From contig JANWXG010000016.1 in assembly GCA_025057335.1 (NCBI GenBank), positions 1 to 20,270 of the forward strand: DNA of 20,270 bases. Direction: 5' to 3'. Under the pieces are notes generated by a model. That model did no database searches, was not told where the DNA came from, and saw only the letters and a list, made by a program, of their open reading frames with translations. The stretch's first letter is position 1. Each line of letters starts with the position of its first letter. Source of the stretch: a bacterium (GTDB lineage: Bacteria; Armatimonadota; HRBIN16). Both the position numbers and the translations under genes were made by a program. Below are positions 6,104-13,958 of the stretch, in pieces.

Positions 6104-6946
6104 ATGCCAGCATTACTAGACATGCGGATTGCTGAAGAGACAGTGCGCCGCGCCCTACAGGAGGACTTGGGCACAGGCGATGTGACCACGCTGCTCACTG
6201 TGCCCGAAGGAGTAGAGGTAACGGGCGAGTTCTTGGCGGGACAATCGGGCGTACTGGCGGGGATGCCTGTAGCGGAACGAGTGTTTCACCTGCTCGACCC
6301 GCGCGTGCGTGTAGAGCCGCTGGTCAAAGAGGGACAGTATTTCGTTTCTGGCACAGTGCTAGCAGAAGTGCGCGGCGAAGCCCGAGCGCTCCTGATGGGC
6401 GAGCGCGTCGCACTGAATTTTCTGCAGCGACTGAGTGGGATAGCCACTCTGACGGCGCGATTCGTAGAAATGGTGCGGGGGTTACCCGTTCGTATCTGCG
6501 ACACGCGCAAAACCACTCCAGGACTGCGTTACTTAGAGCGCTATGCGGTGCGCGTCGGCGGTGGCTACAACCACCGCTTCGGGCTGTATGACGCCGTGCT
6601 GATTAAAGACAACCATCTCGCTGTGTGCGGTAGTGTCGCGGAGGCAGTGCAGCGCGTTCGCCGTGCCTTACCCCATACCATGAGGATAGAGGTGGAGTGC
6701 ACCACCCTCCAGCAGGTGCAAGAGGCTTTAGATGCGGGAGCAGATATCCTCCTGCTGGACAACATGTCGCTCGATGTGCTACAGGAAGCGGTGCGTTTGG
6801 CAAAGGGACGCGCCTTTTTGGAGGCTTCGGGCGGAGTATGCCTAGAAAATGTGCGCCAGATTGCAGAAACGGGGGTAGAGGCAATCTCCATCGGCGCATT
6901 GACGCACTCCGCCCCCGCTATCGACATCAAGCTCGAGTTTCGATAA
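6104..6946 (+). CDS. nadC: Nicotinate-nucleotide pyrophosphorylase (quinolinate phosphoribosyltransferase)
   Basis: Cytosolic enzyme of NAD synthesis that converts quinolinate and PRPP to nicotinate mononucleotide, CO2 and pyrophosphate. Its 280 residues are the normal length. Signature elements are all present: ALQEDLGTGDVTT (17-29), the substrate-binding DTRKTTPGLR (133-142), GGGYNHRFGL (152-161), IKDNH (167-171), EVE (196-198), LLLDNMS (216-222), EASGGV (240-245) and SIGALTHSAPAID (262-274). These are the barrel-strand residues that hold quinolinate and PRPP in known structures. It starts 1 bp after the MgtC-family stop; a GGAGG lies 15 bases upstream, rather far, so translational coupling or the second ATG at 6122 is possible. 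No nadA or nadB is in the window. It converges with the small basic gene 10 bp downstream. Confidence 0.97.
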   Translation: MPALLDMRIAEETVRRALQEDLGTGDVTTLLTVPEGVEVTGEFLAGQSGVLAGMPVAERVFHLLDPRVRVEPLVKEGQYFVSGTVLAEVRGEARALLMGERVALNFLQRLSGIATLTARFVEMVRGLPVRICDTRKTTPGLRYLERYAVRVGGGYNHRFGLYDAVLIKDNHLAVCGSVAEAVQRVRRALPHTMRIEVECTTLQQVQEALDAGADILLLDNMSLDVLQEAVRLAKGRAFLEASGGVCLENVRQIAETGVEAISIGALTHSAPAIDIKLEFR

Positions 6947-6956
6947 GATACCCTGC

Positions 6957-7058
6957 TTACACCCGGCGCGCTCGCAGGCGGGCTTCCCGTCGTGCGGCTT
7001 TTTGCTTCTCCTCTTTGCGCTTGCGTCGCTGACGCAGCTCGCGCTGTCGCATGCGCAT
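6957..7058 (-). CDS. Small highly basic protein, 33 residues
   Basis: A short gene easily missed by length cut-offs. Reading on the minus strand from ATG at 7056-7058 to TAA at 6957-6959 gives 33 residues beginning MRMRQRELRQRRKRK and ending RLRARRV. Of these 17 are Arg or Lys and 4 are Glu, with no aromatic residue and no Cys. The periodic charged pattern suggests a single helix that binds nucleic acid or RNA. Support for expression is strong: a near-perfect Shine-Dalgarno (AAGGAGGTGAT) sits just before the start, and a near-consensus promoter lies at 7095-7123. It is convergent with nadC and divergent from the tricorn-like gene. It could be a ribosome-associated or nucleoid-associated small protein; I do not recognise a family with confidence. 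Confidence 0.7.
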   Translation of the reverse strand: MRMRQRELRQRRKRKEEKQKAARREARLRARRV

Positions 7059-7094
7059 GGCATCACCTCCTTCCAACTGCTTTACCAGCAGGAG

Positions 7095-7123
7095 ATTCTA
7101 CACGCGAAAGGTAAGAAAGTCAA
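7095..7123 (-). promoter_or_regulatory. Sigma70-type promoter of the 33-residue gene
   Basis: On the minus strand TTGACT (7118-7123), a 17-bp spacer, then TAGAAT (7095-7100). Each hexamer differs from consensus at one base. The -35 ends 5 bp before the ATG of the tricorn-like gene, which is read the other way. The predicted leader of roughly 30 nt includes a small inverted repeat (CTGCT/AGCAG, 7077-7091) and the strong ribosome binding site. Confidence 0.75.
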
Positions 7124-7128
7124 ATGAG

Positions 7129-10100
7129 ATGAGAAGAGGATACGCTATCGTATGGTGTCTTGTTTGCGCTGTAGCGACGGGAGCATTTGCGCAGCTGCCC
7201 GTCCCCCCGCCCAAGCCGATTCTCGGCGCGCGCATGCCTGCGCTGAGCCCCGACGGGAAACGAATCGCTTTCGTGTATCGTGGAGATATCTGGATAGCCC
7301 CTAGCATGGGAGGACAGGCGATTCCGCTCACGCGCCACGTGGAGATGGACGCCTTTCCTCTCTTCTCGCCAGACGGTAGGTGGGTTGCCTTCTCTAGCAC
7401 CCGCAACGGCAACTGGGACATCTTCGTCGTACCTGCCGACGGTGGCGAGGTACGCCAGCTGACCTACCACGCCAACAGCGAGGTAGCGCATGGCTGGAGC
7501 CCCGACGGCAAATACCTGCTGTTCGCCTCCGTGCGGGACACTCCTAATCATACCCTCTTCGCGCTAGATGTGCGCACCTTGCGCTTCAAGAAGCTCACTG
7601 AGGACTATGCCCCCATCAACTACCCCACCTACTCTCCTGACGGCAAGATGATAGTGTACGGGCGATACGGCTTCCATTGGACGCGCCCGCGCTACACTGG
7701 CTCGGCGGCGGCGCAAATCTGGCTGCTCGACCTGAACAAAAACACACGGCGCGCCCTTACCAATAACGGCTTCCAACACCTGTGGACGAAGTTCCTCCCC
7801 GACGGCAAGAATTTGCTCACCGTCACAGTGGGCGAAGAGACGCCCTCGGTGAGCAAGTTGGGAACCACGCTCCCCAAAATAGTAGATAGTCCGAGCCGCA
7901 CCCCCAATTTGTGGGTAATAGACCTAGAGGGACGGCGCAGACAGCTGACCTTCTTCACCGGTGGCGCCGTCCGCTTCCCCACAGTAGCATCGCGCACAGG
8001 AGATATCGCTTTCGAGTATGAGCACGACCTCTGGTTTCTGCCTGCCGGCTCGCGCAATCCACAAAAGATAGTACTTTACGCTGCCGAGGACGAGAAGCAG
8101 AACAGCCGCCGACGTGAAGTGCTCACCTCTGGGGTAACCGAAGCCGAACCCTCCCCCGACGGCAAAACCTTCGCCTTCGGTCTACGCGGAGACATCTGGA
8201 CAGTGTTGATTGAGAAGCCCAAAGGGGTAGCAGGACGCAGCGCCGAGATCGCCCGTCGCCTTACCGACTGGGCGGGAGACGACTCGGACTTTGTGTGGTC
8301 AGCTGATGGCAAGAGGCTCTACTTCACCTCCGACCGTGAGTTCAACACCCGCTTGTACGAGCTGGATATCGAAACGCTGCGGGTGAAGCCGCTCTGGAAC
8401 CGCTCGGAGGACATCACTCGCCCGCGCCTTTCTCCCGATGGCAAGCAGCTAGGCTTCTGGGTATCCGGTAGCGAGGGCGGGCTGTTTGTGCTCACACTGG
8501 AGACGGGCGAGGTGCAGCGCCTCGTAAAAGTACCCGGCACACACTGGTACGGTCTGGGCGGAGGGGATTTCGCTTGGTCGCCCGACATGCGCTGGATGGC
8601 TTTCACCTATCGCGGCGCAGACCTGGCGTGGAACATCTGGATAGTGCCTGCTACAGGCGGCGACCCCATCAACATCACTCGCCTCAACGCTTACCACAGC
8701 CAGCCTGCCTGGTCGCCCGACGGCAAGTACCTCTTCTTCCAGAGCAACCGCGACGGCGAAGGGCTGTACGTGCTGCCACTCAAGGAGGAACCCGCGCGTA
8801 CGGTAGACACCGACCTGAAATTCGAGAAGCCGAAGGAGAGGGTGCTGGTAGAGATCGACTTTCAGGACATCCACCGACGCATCCGCAAAGTGGTTAGCCA
8901 GAACCCTCAGGCAGACCTGACGGTGAGCAGTGAGGGGCTCATCCTCTTCCTCTCCGAGGGCGATATCTGGTCGGTGTCCTACGACGGTAAGGAGACTCGG
9001 CGGTTGACCACAGGCGGAGGCATCTCCAGTCTGCGAGTATCGGCAGATGGCAAACGGCTCTTCTTCATCCGCAACGGCGAGCTGTGGACGATGCGGCTAG
9101 AGGGCAACAACCCGCAGGAGAAGGTTACCTTCACCGCCGACTGGGAGCGCGACATACGCGCCGAGCGACGGGCGGCGTTTACACAGTTCTGGCGCAGCTA
9201 CCATCGCGGCTTCTACGACGCGAACTTCCATGGTAGAGACTGGGAGGCTATCCGCAAACGCTACGAGCCCTTGCTGGACGCTGTGGAGACGCGCGAAGAG
9301 TTCGCGACGCTGCTGCAGATGATGGTGGGCGAGCTGGAAGCCTCACATACGGAGGTCTCTCCTGCTCCAGGAGGCAATCCCAGCCCTGTTACCCCGCACC
9401 TGGGGTTCACTTTCGACTACACTTACGAGGGACCTGGCATCCGAGTGGGTAAGGTACCACAGGGCGCGCCCGGTTCCTACCCACAGACGCGCATCCGCGA
9501 GGGCGAGTACGTGCTGGCAATCAACGGGCAGGACGTGACGCTCGATGAGAACCTTTGGCGTCTGGTGAACGATAAGCAAGGACGTGAGTTTGAGTTCCTC
9601 GTCAACTCCCGCCCCAGCAAAGACGGCGCGCGCGTGGTCAAATACCGGGTGCTCAGCAGCAGCGAGTGGAGTGACCTACACTACCGCAACCGTATAGATA
9701 GACTGCGCAGGTACACTGATGAGAAGAGCGGAGGCAAAATCGGCTACGTGCACATCTCGGGCATGGGCTTCAACAACCAGGTGCAGTTCGAGCGCGAAGT
9801 GTACGAGCAGGTGGTAGGCAAGCAAGCGATGATTATCGACGTGCGCTTCAACGGTGGTGGCAATATCTCGGACACTCTGGTAGACTGGCTGGAGCGCAAG
9901 CCGCATGGCTTCTACCGCCCGCGCGATGCCGCTGTAGAACCCGCCCCGAACCGCGCGTGGGACAAGCCGATTGTCGTGCTGATGAACGAACACAGCCTCT
10001 CTAACGCCGAGATGTTCCCCTATGCCCTACGTGCCAAAGGTTTGGCGAAGCTGGTGGGAATGCCTACTCCAGGGTATGTCATTTGGACATGGGGACTGCA

Positions 10101-10275
10101 GCTGGTGGACGGCACAGGCGCACGTATGCCCCAAAGCGGCGTGTACCGTCTGGACGGCACGCCGATGGAGAACAACGGTGAAAAACCCGATATACAGGTG
10201 TGGATGACGCCTGACGACTGGCTGGAGGAGCGTGACCCCCAGCTGGACAAGGCGATTGAGATGCTTCTGCGCTAG
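7129..10275 (+). CDS. Tricorn-like secreted protease (S41 family) with TolB-like propellers
   Basis: A 1048-residue protein. The ATG at 7129 is preferred over one at 7051 because it places a classic signal peptide at the N-terminus (MRRGYAIVWCLVCAVATGAFAQ), so the product should be exported, unlike archaeal cytosolic tricorn. About ten SPDGK-type repeats between residues 35 and 650 form the beta-propellers (for example SPDGRWVAF, SPDGKYLLF). A C1 region, a PDZ domain (about 760-840; YVLAINGQDV) and the S41 catalytic domain follow. By the tricorn pattern the catalytic residues are Ser739-His740 (EASHTEV), nucleophile Ser958 (HSLSNAE) and probably Glu1014 (MENNGEKPDI); NGGG near 907 would supply the oxyanion hole. 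Asn follows the nucleophile where tricorn has Asp, likely tolerated because the main chain is used there. The size and Ser-His spacing match tricorn closely. Probable role: peptide degradation in the envelope. The ribosome binding site is weak. Confidence 0.92.
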   Translation: MRRGYAIVWCLVCAVATGAFAQLPVPPPKPILGARMPALSPDGKRIAFVYRGDIWIAPSMGGQAIPLTRHVEMDAFPLFSPDGRWVAFSSTRNGNWDIFVVPADGGEVRQLTYHANSEVAHGWSPDGKYLLFASVRDTPNHTLFALDVRTLRFKKLTEDYAPINYPTYSPDGKMIVYGRYGFHWTRPRYTGSAAAQIWLLDLNKNTRRALTNNGFQHLWTKFLPDGKNLLTVTVGEETPSVSKLGTTLPKIVDSPSRTPNLWVIDLEGRRRQLTFFTGGAVRFPTVASRTGDIAFEYEHDLWFLPAGSRNPQKIVLYAAEDEKQNSRRREVLTSGVTEAEPSPDGKTFAFGLRGDIWTVLIEKPKGVAGRSAEIARRLTDWAGDDSDFVWSADGKRLYFTSDREFNTRLYELDIETLRVKPLWNRSEDITRPRLSPDGKQLGFWVSGSEGGLFVLTLETGEVQRLVKVPGTHWYGLGGGDFAWSPDMRWMAFTYRGADLAWNIWIVPATGGDPINITRLNAYHSQPAWSPDGKYLFFQSNRDGEGLYVLPLKEEPARTVDTDLKFEKPKERVLVEIDFQDIHRRIRKVVSQNPQADLTVSSEGLILFLSEGDIWSVSYDGKETRRLTTGGGISSLRVSADGKRLFFIRNGELWTMRLEGNNPQEKVTFTADWERDIRAERRAAFTQFWRSYHRGFYDANFHGRDWEAIRKRYEPLLDAVETREEFATLLQMMVGELEASHTEVSPAPGGNPSPVTPHLGFTFDYTYEGPGIRVGKVPQGAPGSYPQTRIREGEYVLAINGQDVTLDENLWRLVNDKQGREFEFLVNSRPSKDGARVVKYRVLSSSEWSDLHYRNRIDRLRRYTDEKSGGKIGYVHISGMGFNNQVQFEREVYEQVVGKQAMIIDVRFNGGGNISDTLVDWLERKPHGFYRPRDAAVEPAPNRAWDKPIVVLMNEHSLSNAEMFPYALRAKGLAKLVGMPTPGYVIWTWGLQLVDGTGARMPQSGVYRLDGTPMENNGEKPDIQVWMTPDDWLEERDPQLDKAIEMLLR

Positions 10276-10291
10276 CGGGTGGAGCTAGTAC

Positions 10292-11887
10292 ATGCCAAGC
10301 AGAACCTTTCACCAGGCTGAGGCGGAGACGCCTCCTACAGAAGACCCCATGACGCACGTGCTCGGGCGAGTGGTCTTGGCGATGACCCTTCTCTTCTTCC
10401 TCTCCACCGCGATTGCTCTTTGGCGGATACCCTCCTGGGCTCTCGCCAGTCTCACCCCCGATGATGCGTTCTACTACTTCAAGATTGCTCGAAACTTCGT
10501 GCAGGGATACGGTTTCTCTTTTGACACCATCAACCCCACCAACGGCTTCCAGCCATTGTGGATGTACCTGTTACTGCTTCCCGCTTATTTCACGCGCGAG
10601 ATGGACGTGGAGGTCTTTCCTCGTGTAGGGATACTCTATCAGTATGTCCTATTATTGGCAGCGACGCTTCTGCTATACCAGGCGCTCCGGAAGTGGTGTC
10701 CCCTTGCTATTCTGCTGCTGAGCAGCGCCATTGTCATCCTATTGGGTCTGCGAGTGTTCGTCAACGGGATGGAGACCATCGTTGTCTTCCTCGTCTTTGC
10801 GACAAATGTATGGTACCTTAGCCGCCAAGAGCTGGGTTCGCTCACCGCTGGGCACTTCGCAGTGGTTGGTGTACTCGCAGCTCTTGTTTTCCTGTCGCGG
10901 CTAGATAGTGTGTTCGCTATGCTCATCTGGATGCTCTTGCAGGCAGTGCTGGTGAAGCAAAACCGTCTCCCCTGGAGCTACCTGTTGTACATGGTCGTCG
11001 CTGCAGGGGCTCTCGCCGCTCCTTATCTGCTATACAACTGGGTGGCGTTTGGAGATTGGATGCCCATTAGCGGTAGGTTAAAAAACTCCTTCCCACGCAT
11101 CGAGCAAATAGACTGGGGGCGAGTTCCCACCGAGCATTTACTTGCTTTGACCGCCTTATCAACGGCTTTGTGGTGGCTGTGGCGGCGCACCCCACAGCAA
11201 AGACTGTTGATGCTCTTCCTGCTGGCGTGGCTGCTGGGAAGCGGTGTGCATACACTACACACTATCCTGTTCATGAAGTGGGCGGTGTTTAAGTGGCACT
11301 TCTCGTCGTACTGGATGCCTCTTGCAGTGTTGCTACCTCTGCTGCTCACACAGTTCCAACGCACTCGCTGGCGTCGTCTCGCATATGCGGCAGGTACAAT
11401 TCTGTGGTTAACACTCGCAGTGTCTTTAGTCCTGTTCGTGCGAGAGACCGTACCTACGAAAGGACTACCTACCTGGGCAAGAGCCACCTATCAAGCCGCC
11501 CGCTGGACACGTCAGCATACCCCGCCACACGCTGTACTCGCGATGAAAGACGCGGGCAGATTTGGCTACTACTCCGACCGGCGGGTTATCAACCTCGATG
11601 GGCTGGTGAACAACATGCAGCTACAAGAGCAGATTCGGGCGGGCAAGCTGCGCCAGTACCTCCAAGACAGGGGAGTGCGCTTTCTAGTTCAACACGCTAT
11701 CACCCCCGACTCTCAGATGGTGGAAGACGCTCCTGCGGTCACGGCGGGAATCTATCGTCGCACCCGCATCTTCTACCTCAGTCAGCTGTACAACGTGTAC
11801 AGTGAAGGCATCCCGCTCTATCGAGATGATGAGCGGTTTCGCACACGTCACCGGGGGGGCGTATTCCTCATCTGGGCGCTTAGATGA
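10292..11887 (+). CDS. Multi-spanning GT-C-type glycosyltransferase (ArnT/PMT-like)
   Basis: 531-residue integral membrane protein with about ten to twelve hydrophobic segments up to about residue 385 and a soluble C-terminal region. The first extracytoplasmic loop carries the acidic pair Asp57-Asp58 in LTPDDAFYYFKIARNF, followed by GYGFSFDTINPTNGFQPLW; this is the typical GT-C layout, in which the acidic residues serve catalysis with polyprenyl-phosphate sugars as donors. The ATG at 10292 is preceded by GGTGGAG at 7 bases; a later in-frame ATG (residue 20) has no such site. It lies 16 bp after the tricorn-like gene on the same strand and overlaps the 3' end of epsI by 8 bp, tail to tail. Position next to the exopolysaccharide locus suggests it glycosylates a lipid, protein or polymer there. 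Acceptor and sugar are unknown. Confidence 0.75.
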   Translation: MPSRTFHQAEAETPPTEDPMTHVLGRVVLAMTLLFFLSTAIALWRIPSWALASLTPDDAFYYFKIARNFVQGYGFSFDTINPTNGFQPLWMYLLLLPAYFTREMDVEVFPRVGILYQYVLLLAATLLLYQALRKWCPLAILLLSSAIVILLGLRVFVNGMETIVVFLVFATNVWYLSRQELGSLTAGHFAVVGVLAALVFLSRLDSVFAMLIWMLLQAVLVKQNRLPWSYLLYMVVAAGALAAPYLLYNWVAFGDWMPISGRLKNSFPRIEQIDWGRVPTEHLLALTALSTALWWLWRRTPQQRLLMLFLLAWLLGSGVHTLHTILFMKWAVFKWHFSSYWMPLAVLLPLLLTQFQRTRWRRLAYAAGTILWLTLAVSLVLFVRETVPTKGLPTWARATYQAARWTRQHTPPHAVLAMKDAGRFGYYSDRRVINLDGLVNNMQLQEQIRAGKLRQYLQDRGVRFLVQHAITPDSQMVEDAPAVTAGIYRRTRIFYLSQLYNVYSEGIPLYRDDERFRTRHRGGVFLIWALR

Positions 11888-12557
11888 CCTCTGGCAACGT
11901 TTGCCGCAGCGCATGGAACATTTCGCCCGCAAACTCCTGGATGAGACGGATGTCCGCCTGCTCATCCTCCGATGCAGGCACGATGAACCGGAAGAAGAAC
12001 GTCTGCTGACGGTTCATGCCCATGAGACGGGCAGTATACGTCTGCACACGTGCTAGAGCGACGGAAGAGGTCGTACCGAAGGGAGCACGGTACCAATAGA
12101 TGACGGTCACCTTACGTCCGGCGTTGTCCAACTTCATTAACCTCGCCTCTACAGGAGAGGCAACGCCAGGGATTTGCAGTTGTAGCGAATGTTCGTCTTG
12201 TATCTTCCAACCTTGGTCGGGGAAGCAGAGGTGTGGATTATGAAAGGCACCCGCATGCGTGCCTGCCAGCAGCACGAAGTCCAGATGCTTTCCAGAGGGA
12301 TGGATGTAGGTACGAGAGATGATGGCATCAGGACGCAGCGCCTGGAACACCAGTGCGCCCATATCGTAGCGCTGACCATGCCAACTACCTACCTGCATCG
12401 GTACGCGCTCTTCAGTAATCTCAACCAGAGCGCGTCCCTGTCCCGGCTGTGTCACCAGCACGACTGCTGCCGTGGCTACACTGAGCCCAAGCAGTATCCA
12501 CAGGTTGCGCAACATATGCTTTGTAGGGTTCTGCACAGTCGGTTCTATCGTCGCCAT
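11880..12557 (-). CDS. epsI: EpsI-family exosortase-associated protein
   Basis: 225 residues: an N-terminal membrane anchor (about 17-36, LRNLWILLGLSVATAAVVLV) and an extracytoplasmic EpsI domain with VPMQVGSWHG, ISRTYIHPSGKHLDFVLL, HNPHLCFPDQGW and VIYWYRAPFGTT. EpsI proteins are encoded beside, or fused to, exosortases in exopolysaccharide loci (named after the methanolan locus); their biochemical role is not settled. The ATG at 12557 is chosen because GGGAGG lies 8 bases before it and it overlaps the exosortase stop by 13 bp, a usual operon arrangement; a longer frame reaching 12656 would overlap the exosortase by over 100 bp. It is the last gene of the minus-strand locus and meets the GT-C gene tail to tail with an 8-bp overlap. 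Confidence 0.9.
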   Translation of the reverse strand: MATIEPTVQNPTKHMLRNLWILLGLSVATAAVVLVTQPGQGRALVEITEERVPMQVGSWHGQRYDMGALVFQALRPDAIISRTYIHPSGKHLDFVLLAGTHAGAFHNPHLCFPDQGWKIQDEHSLQLQIPGVASPVEARLMKLDNAGRKVTVIYWYRAPFGTTSSVALARVQTYTARLMGMNRQQTFFFRFIVPASEDEQADIRLIQEFAGEMFHALRQTLPEVI

Positions 12558-13414
12558 CCTAACATCCTCCCTATCTGGAACAGTACGGCAAATGCGACCA
12601 CCAATACGAGGTATCCGCTCCAGTCGTGGAACTTCAGTCCTGCTGCCTCGCCCCACTTCGTGCCTACCATCCCAATGAGGGCGATACGCAACCCGTTAAT
12701 CGCGATAGCGATGGGAATAGCAGAGATGACCAAGATCGCCTGCCTGCCCAAGCTGGTGCCAATGTAGTAGGCGAAGAAAGCGGCGAAAGTCGCCATCGAG
12801 ACTACCATCTTGAAGCCGCTACAAGGCACACCTACATCCAAGTCGAAGCCGCCAGGGATGTAGATGAAGTTCCCCACGCGGCGCGTCTCATATCCCACTG
12901 TTCGGAGGATGGTGTCTGCCACCGTAGTAGACCAATCCTGTGCCGGCTGAGAAATCTCATCGAAGATGACACCAGGCAAAGGCATCATAAACCCCAAGAA
13001 CAGAATAGGAAACCACAGCAATCGGACAAAGTTCCAGCCCCATATCGCTGCTGTGATGCCGTACACCAACATGAGGAACGAGAACGAGGAGAGCGTGCTC
13101 GAGGGAGCAATGTGCCCCAGCAAACGCAGTAGCAGCGCTGGCACTATGAGGGCGAAAGCCCACAGGCTGGGACGAGGTACAGCCCGACGTAGCTCCTCCC
13201 GACGCATCCATACCATGTACGCCGCAAGGAACGGCACCAGCACACCGTGCGAGTAGTAACCCGTCCACTCAAACCATTTGTTTTTCCAGTCTACGAACAG
13301 AGAATAGTAGGCGATGAAGAGTGTCACGACCAACCCCACCCCCATCCAGAGGACGGGGTTAGGCAACCACTGCTTGACAATCCACAGGTTTGGCTTGCGG
13401 ATAGCTTCGTTCAT
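12545..13414 (-). CDS. Exosortase (membrane transpeptidase-like sorting enzyme)
   Basis: 289-residue inner-membrane protein with about eight hydrophobic segments. The exosortase active-site trio is visible: Cys198 in GVPCSGFKM, Arg243 in INGLRIALIG and His263 in LKFHDWSGY. Exosortases are thought to recognise a PEP-CTERM C-terminal signal on secreted proteins, cut it and transfer the protein to the envelope, and are typically encoded in exopolysaccharide loci. The ATG at 13414 is chosen because it starts 7 bp after the GtrA stop, with GGAGAGGAG spanning the end of that gene; a longer frame to 13513 would overlap GtrA by about 90 bp and add an implausible Ser/Arg-rich tail. No PEP-CTERM protein occurs in the window. 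The subfamily (XrtA, B, ...) cannot be fixed by eye. Confidence 0.92.
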   Translation of the reverse strand: MNEAIRKPNLWIVKQWLPNPVLWMGVGLVVTLFIAYYSLFVDWKNKWFEWTGYYSHGVLVPFLAAYMVWMRREELRRAVPRPSLWAFALIVPALLLRLLGHIAPSSTLSSFSFLMLVYGITAAIWGWNFVRLLWFPILFLGFMMPLPGVIFDEISQPAQDWSTTVADTILRTVGYETRRVGNFIYIPGGFDLDVGVPCSGFKMVVSMATFAAFFAYYIGTSLGRQAILVISAIPIAIAINGLRIALIGMVGTKWGEAAGLKFHDWSGYLVLVVAFAVLFQIGRMLGWRR

Positions 13415-13421
13415 TGCTGTC

Positions 13422-13949
13422 TCAACGCTCCTCTCCGATGAATGAACCTCTCTGCTGGATCGACTCTGCGGAGAGCGCCCCTGCTGTCGCCGACGGAGCC
13501 CCTCGGTGACCAAATGTCCAGTGTCTGTTCGCGAAGAAATTCCAGAACACGACTATCCCCGTCGCGAGCAGCTTGGCTCCGTTAAACACCCATTTCGGAT
13601 GCGGGTCCTGGTTGTCTAATAATAATACGAGACTCACAATCGTGTAGTTCAGCAAAGCGCCGATGACGTTAACCGTCACGAAGCGAACGAACTCCTCATG
13701 CACAGCGCGTCGCTGACGGTCACGAAACGTCCAACGACTGTTCCAGAAGTAGCCGTTGACCACCGCCACGCAGAATCCCATCACGCTGGCTAGCGCCGCT
13801 GGGCGTATCTTCAGCACGTAGTAAGCAACGTTCGCCACAGTGAAGTCGATAAGCGTGCTACTGGTGCCTACGATGCAAAACTTCACAAACTGGCGAATGC
13901 CCTTCCTGCGCAGTTGCTCCCTAACCCAGTTGCCACACGGAAGTCTCAT
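13422..13949 (-). CDS. GtrA-family membrane protein
   Basis: 175 residues with four membrane segments: FCIVGTSSTLIDFTVANVAY (25-44), a segment near 55-70, VNVIGALLNYTIVSLVLLL (about 93-111) and LLATGIVVFWNFFANRHWTF near 127-146. The closing FFANRHWTF and the earlier NSRWTF are the paired hallmarks of the family. GtrA-like proteins are implicated in moving or anchoring polyprenyl-phosphate-linked sugars, as in phage O-antigen glucosylation and the mycobacterial Rv3789. The hydrophilic tail after 147 is Ser/Ala-rich and poorly conserved in appearance. AGGAG lies 6 bases before the ATG. It follows the UbiA gene by 9 bp, which supports a joint role in lipid-linked sugar metabolism. Confidence 0.9.
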   Translation of the reverse strand: MRLPCGNWVREQLRRKGIRQFVKFCIVGTSSTLIDFTVANVAYYVLKIRPAALASVMGFCVAVVNGYFWNSRWTFRDRQRRAVHEEFVRFVTVNVIGALLNYTIVSLVLLLDNQDPHPKWVFNGAKLLATGIVVFWNFFANRHWTFGHRGAPSATAGALSAESIQQRGSFIGEER

Positions 13950-13958
13950 CCATCGCTC

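Noticed and set aside
7051..7128. Extended N-terminus of the tricorn-like protease
   Set aside because: It would bury the clear signal peptide 26 residues inside the protein and overlaps the small basic gene and its promoter.
12558..12656. Extended N-terminus of the EpsI-family protein
   Set aside because: It would overlap the exosortase gene by over 100 bp and adds an Arg-rich tail with no membrane or signal logic; the ATG at 12557 has a good ribosome binding site.
13415..13513. Extended N-terminus of the exosortase
   Set aside because: It lies wholly inside or at the end of the GtrA gene and encodes a Ser/Arg-rich segment unlike exosortases.
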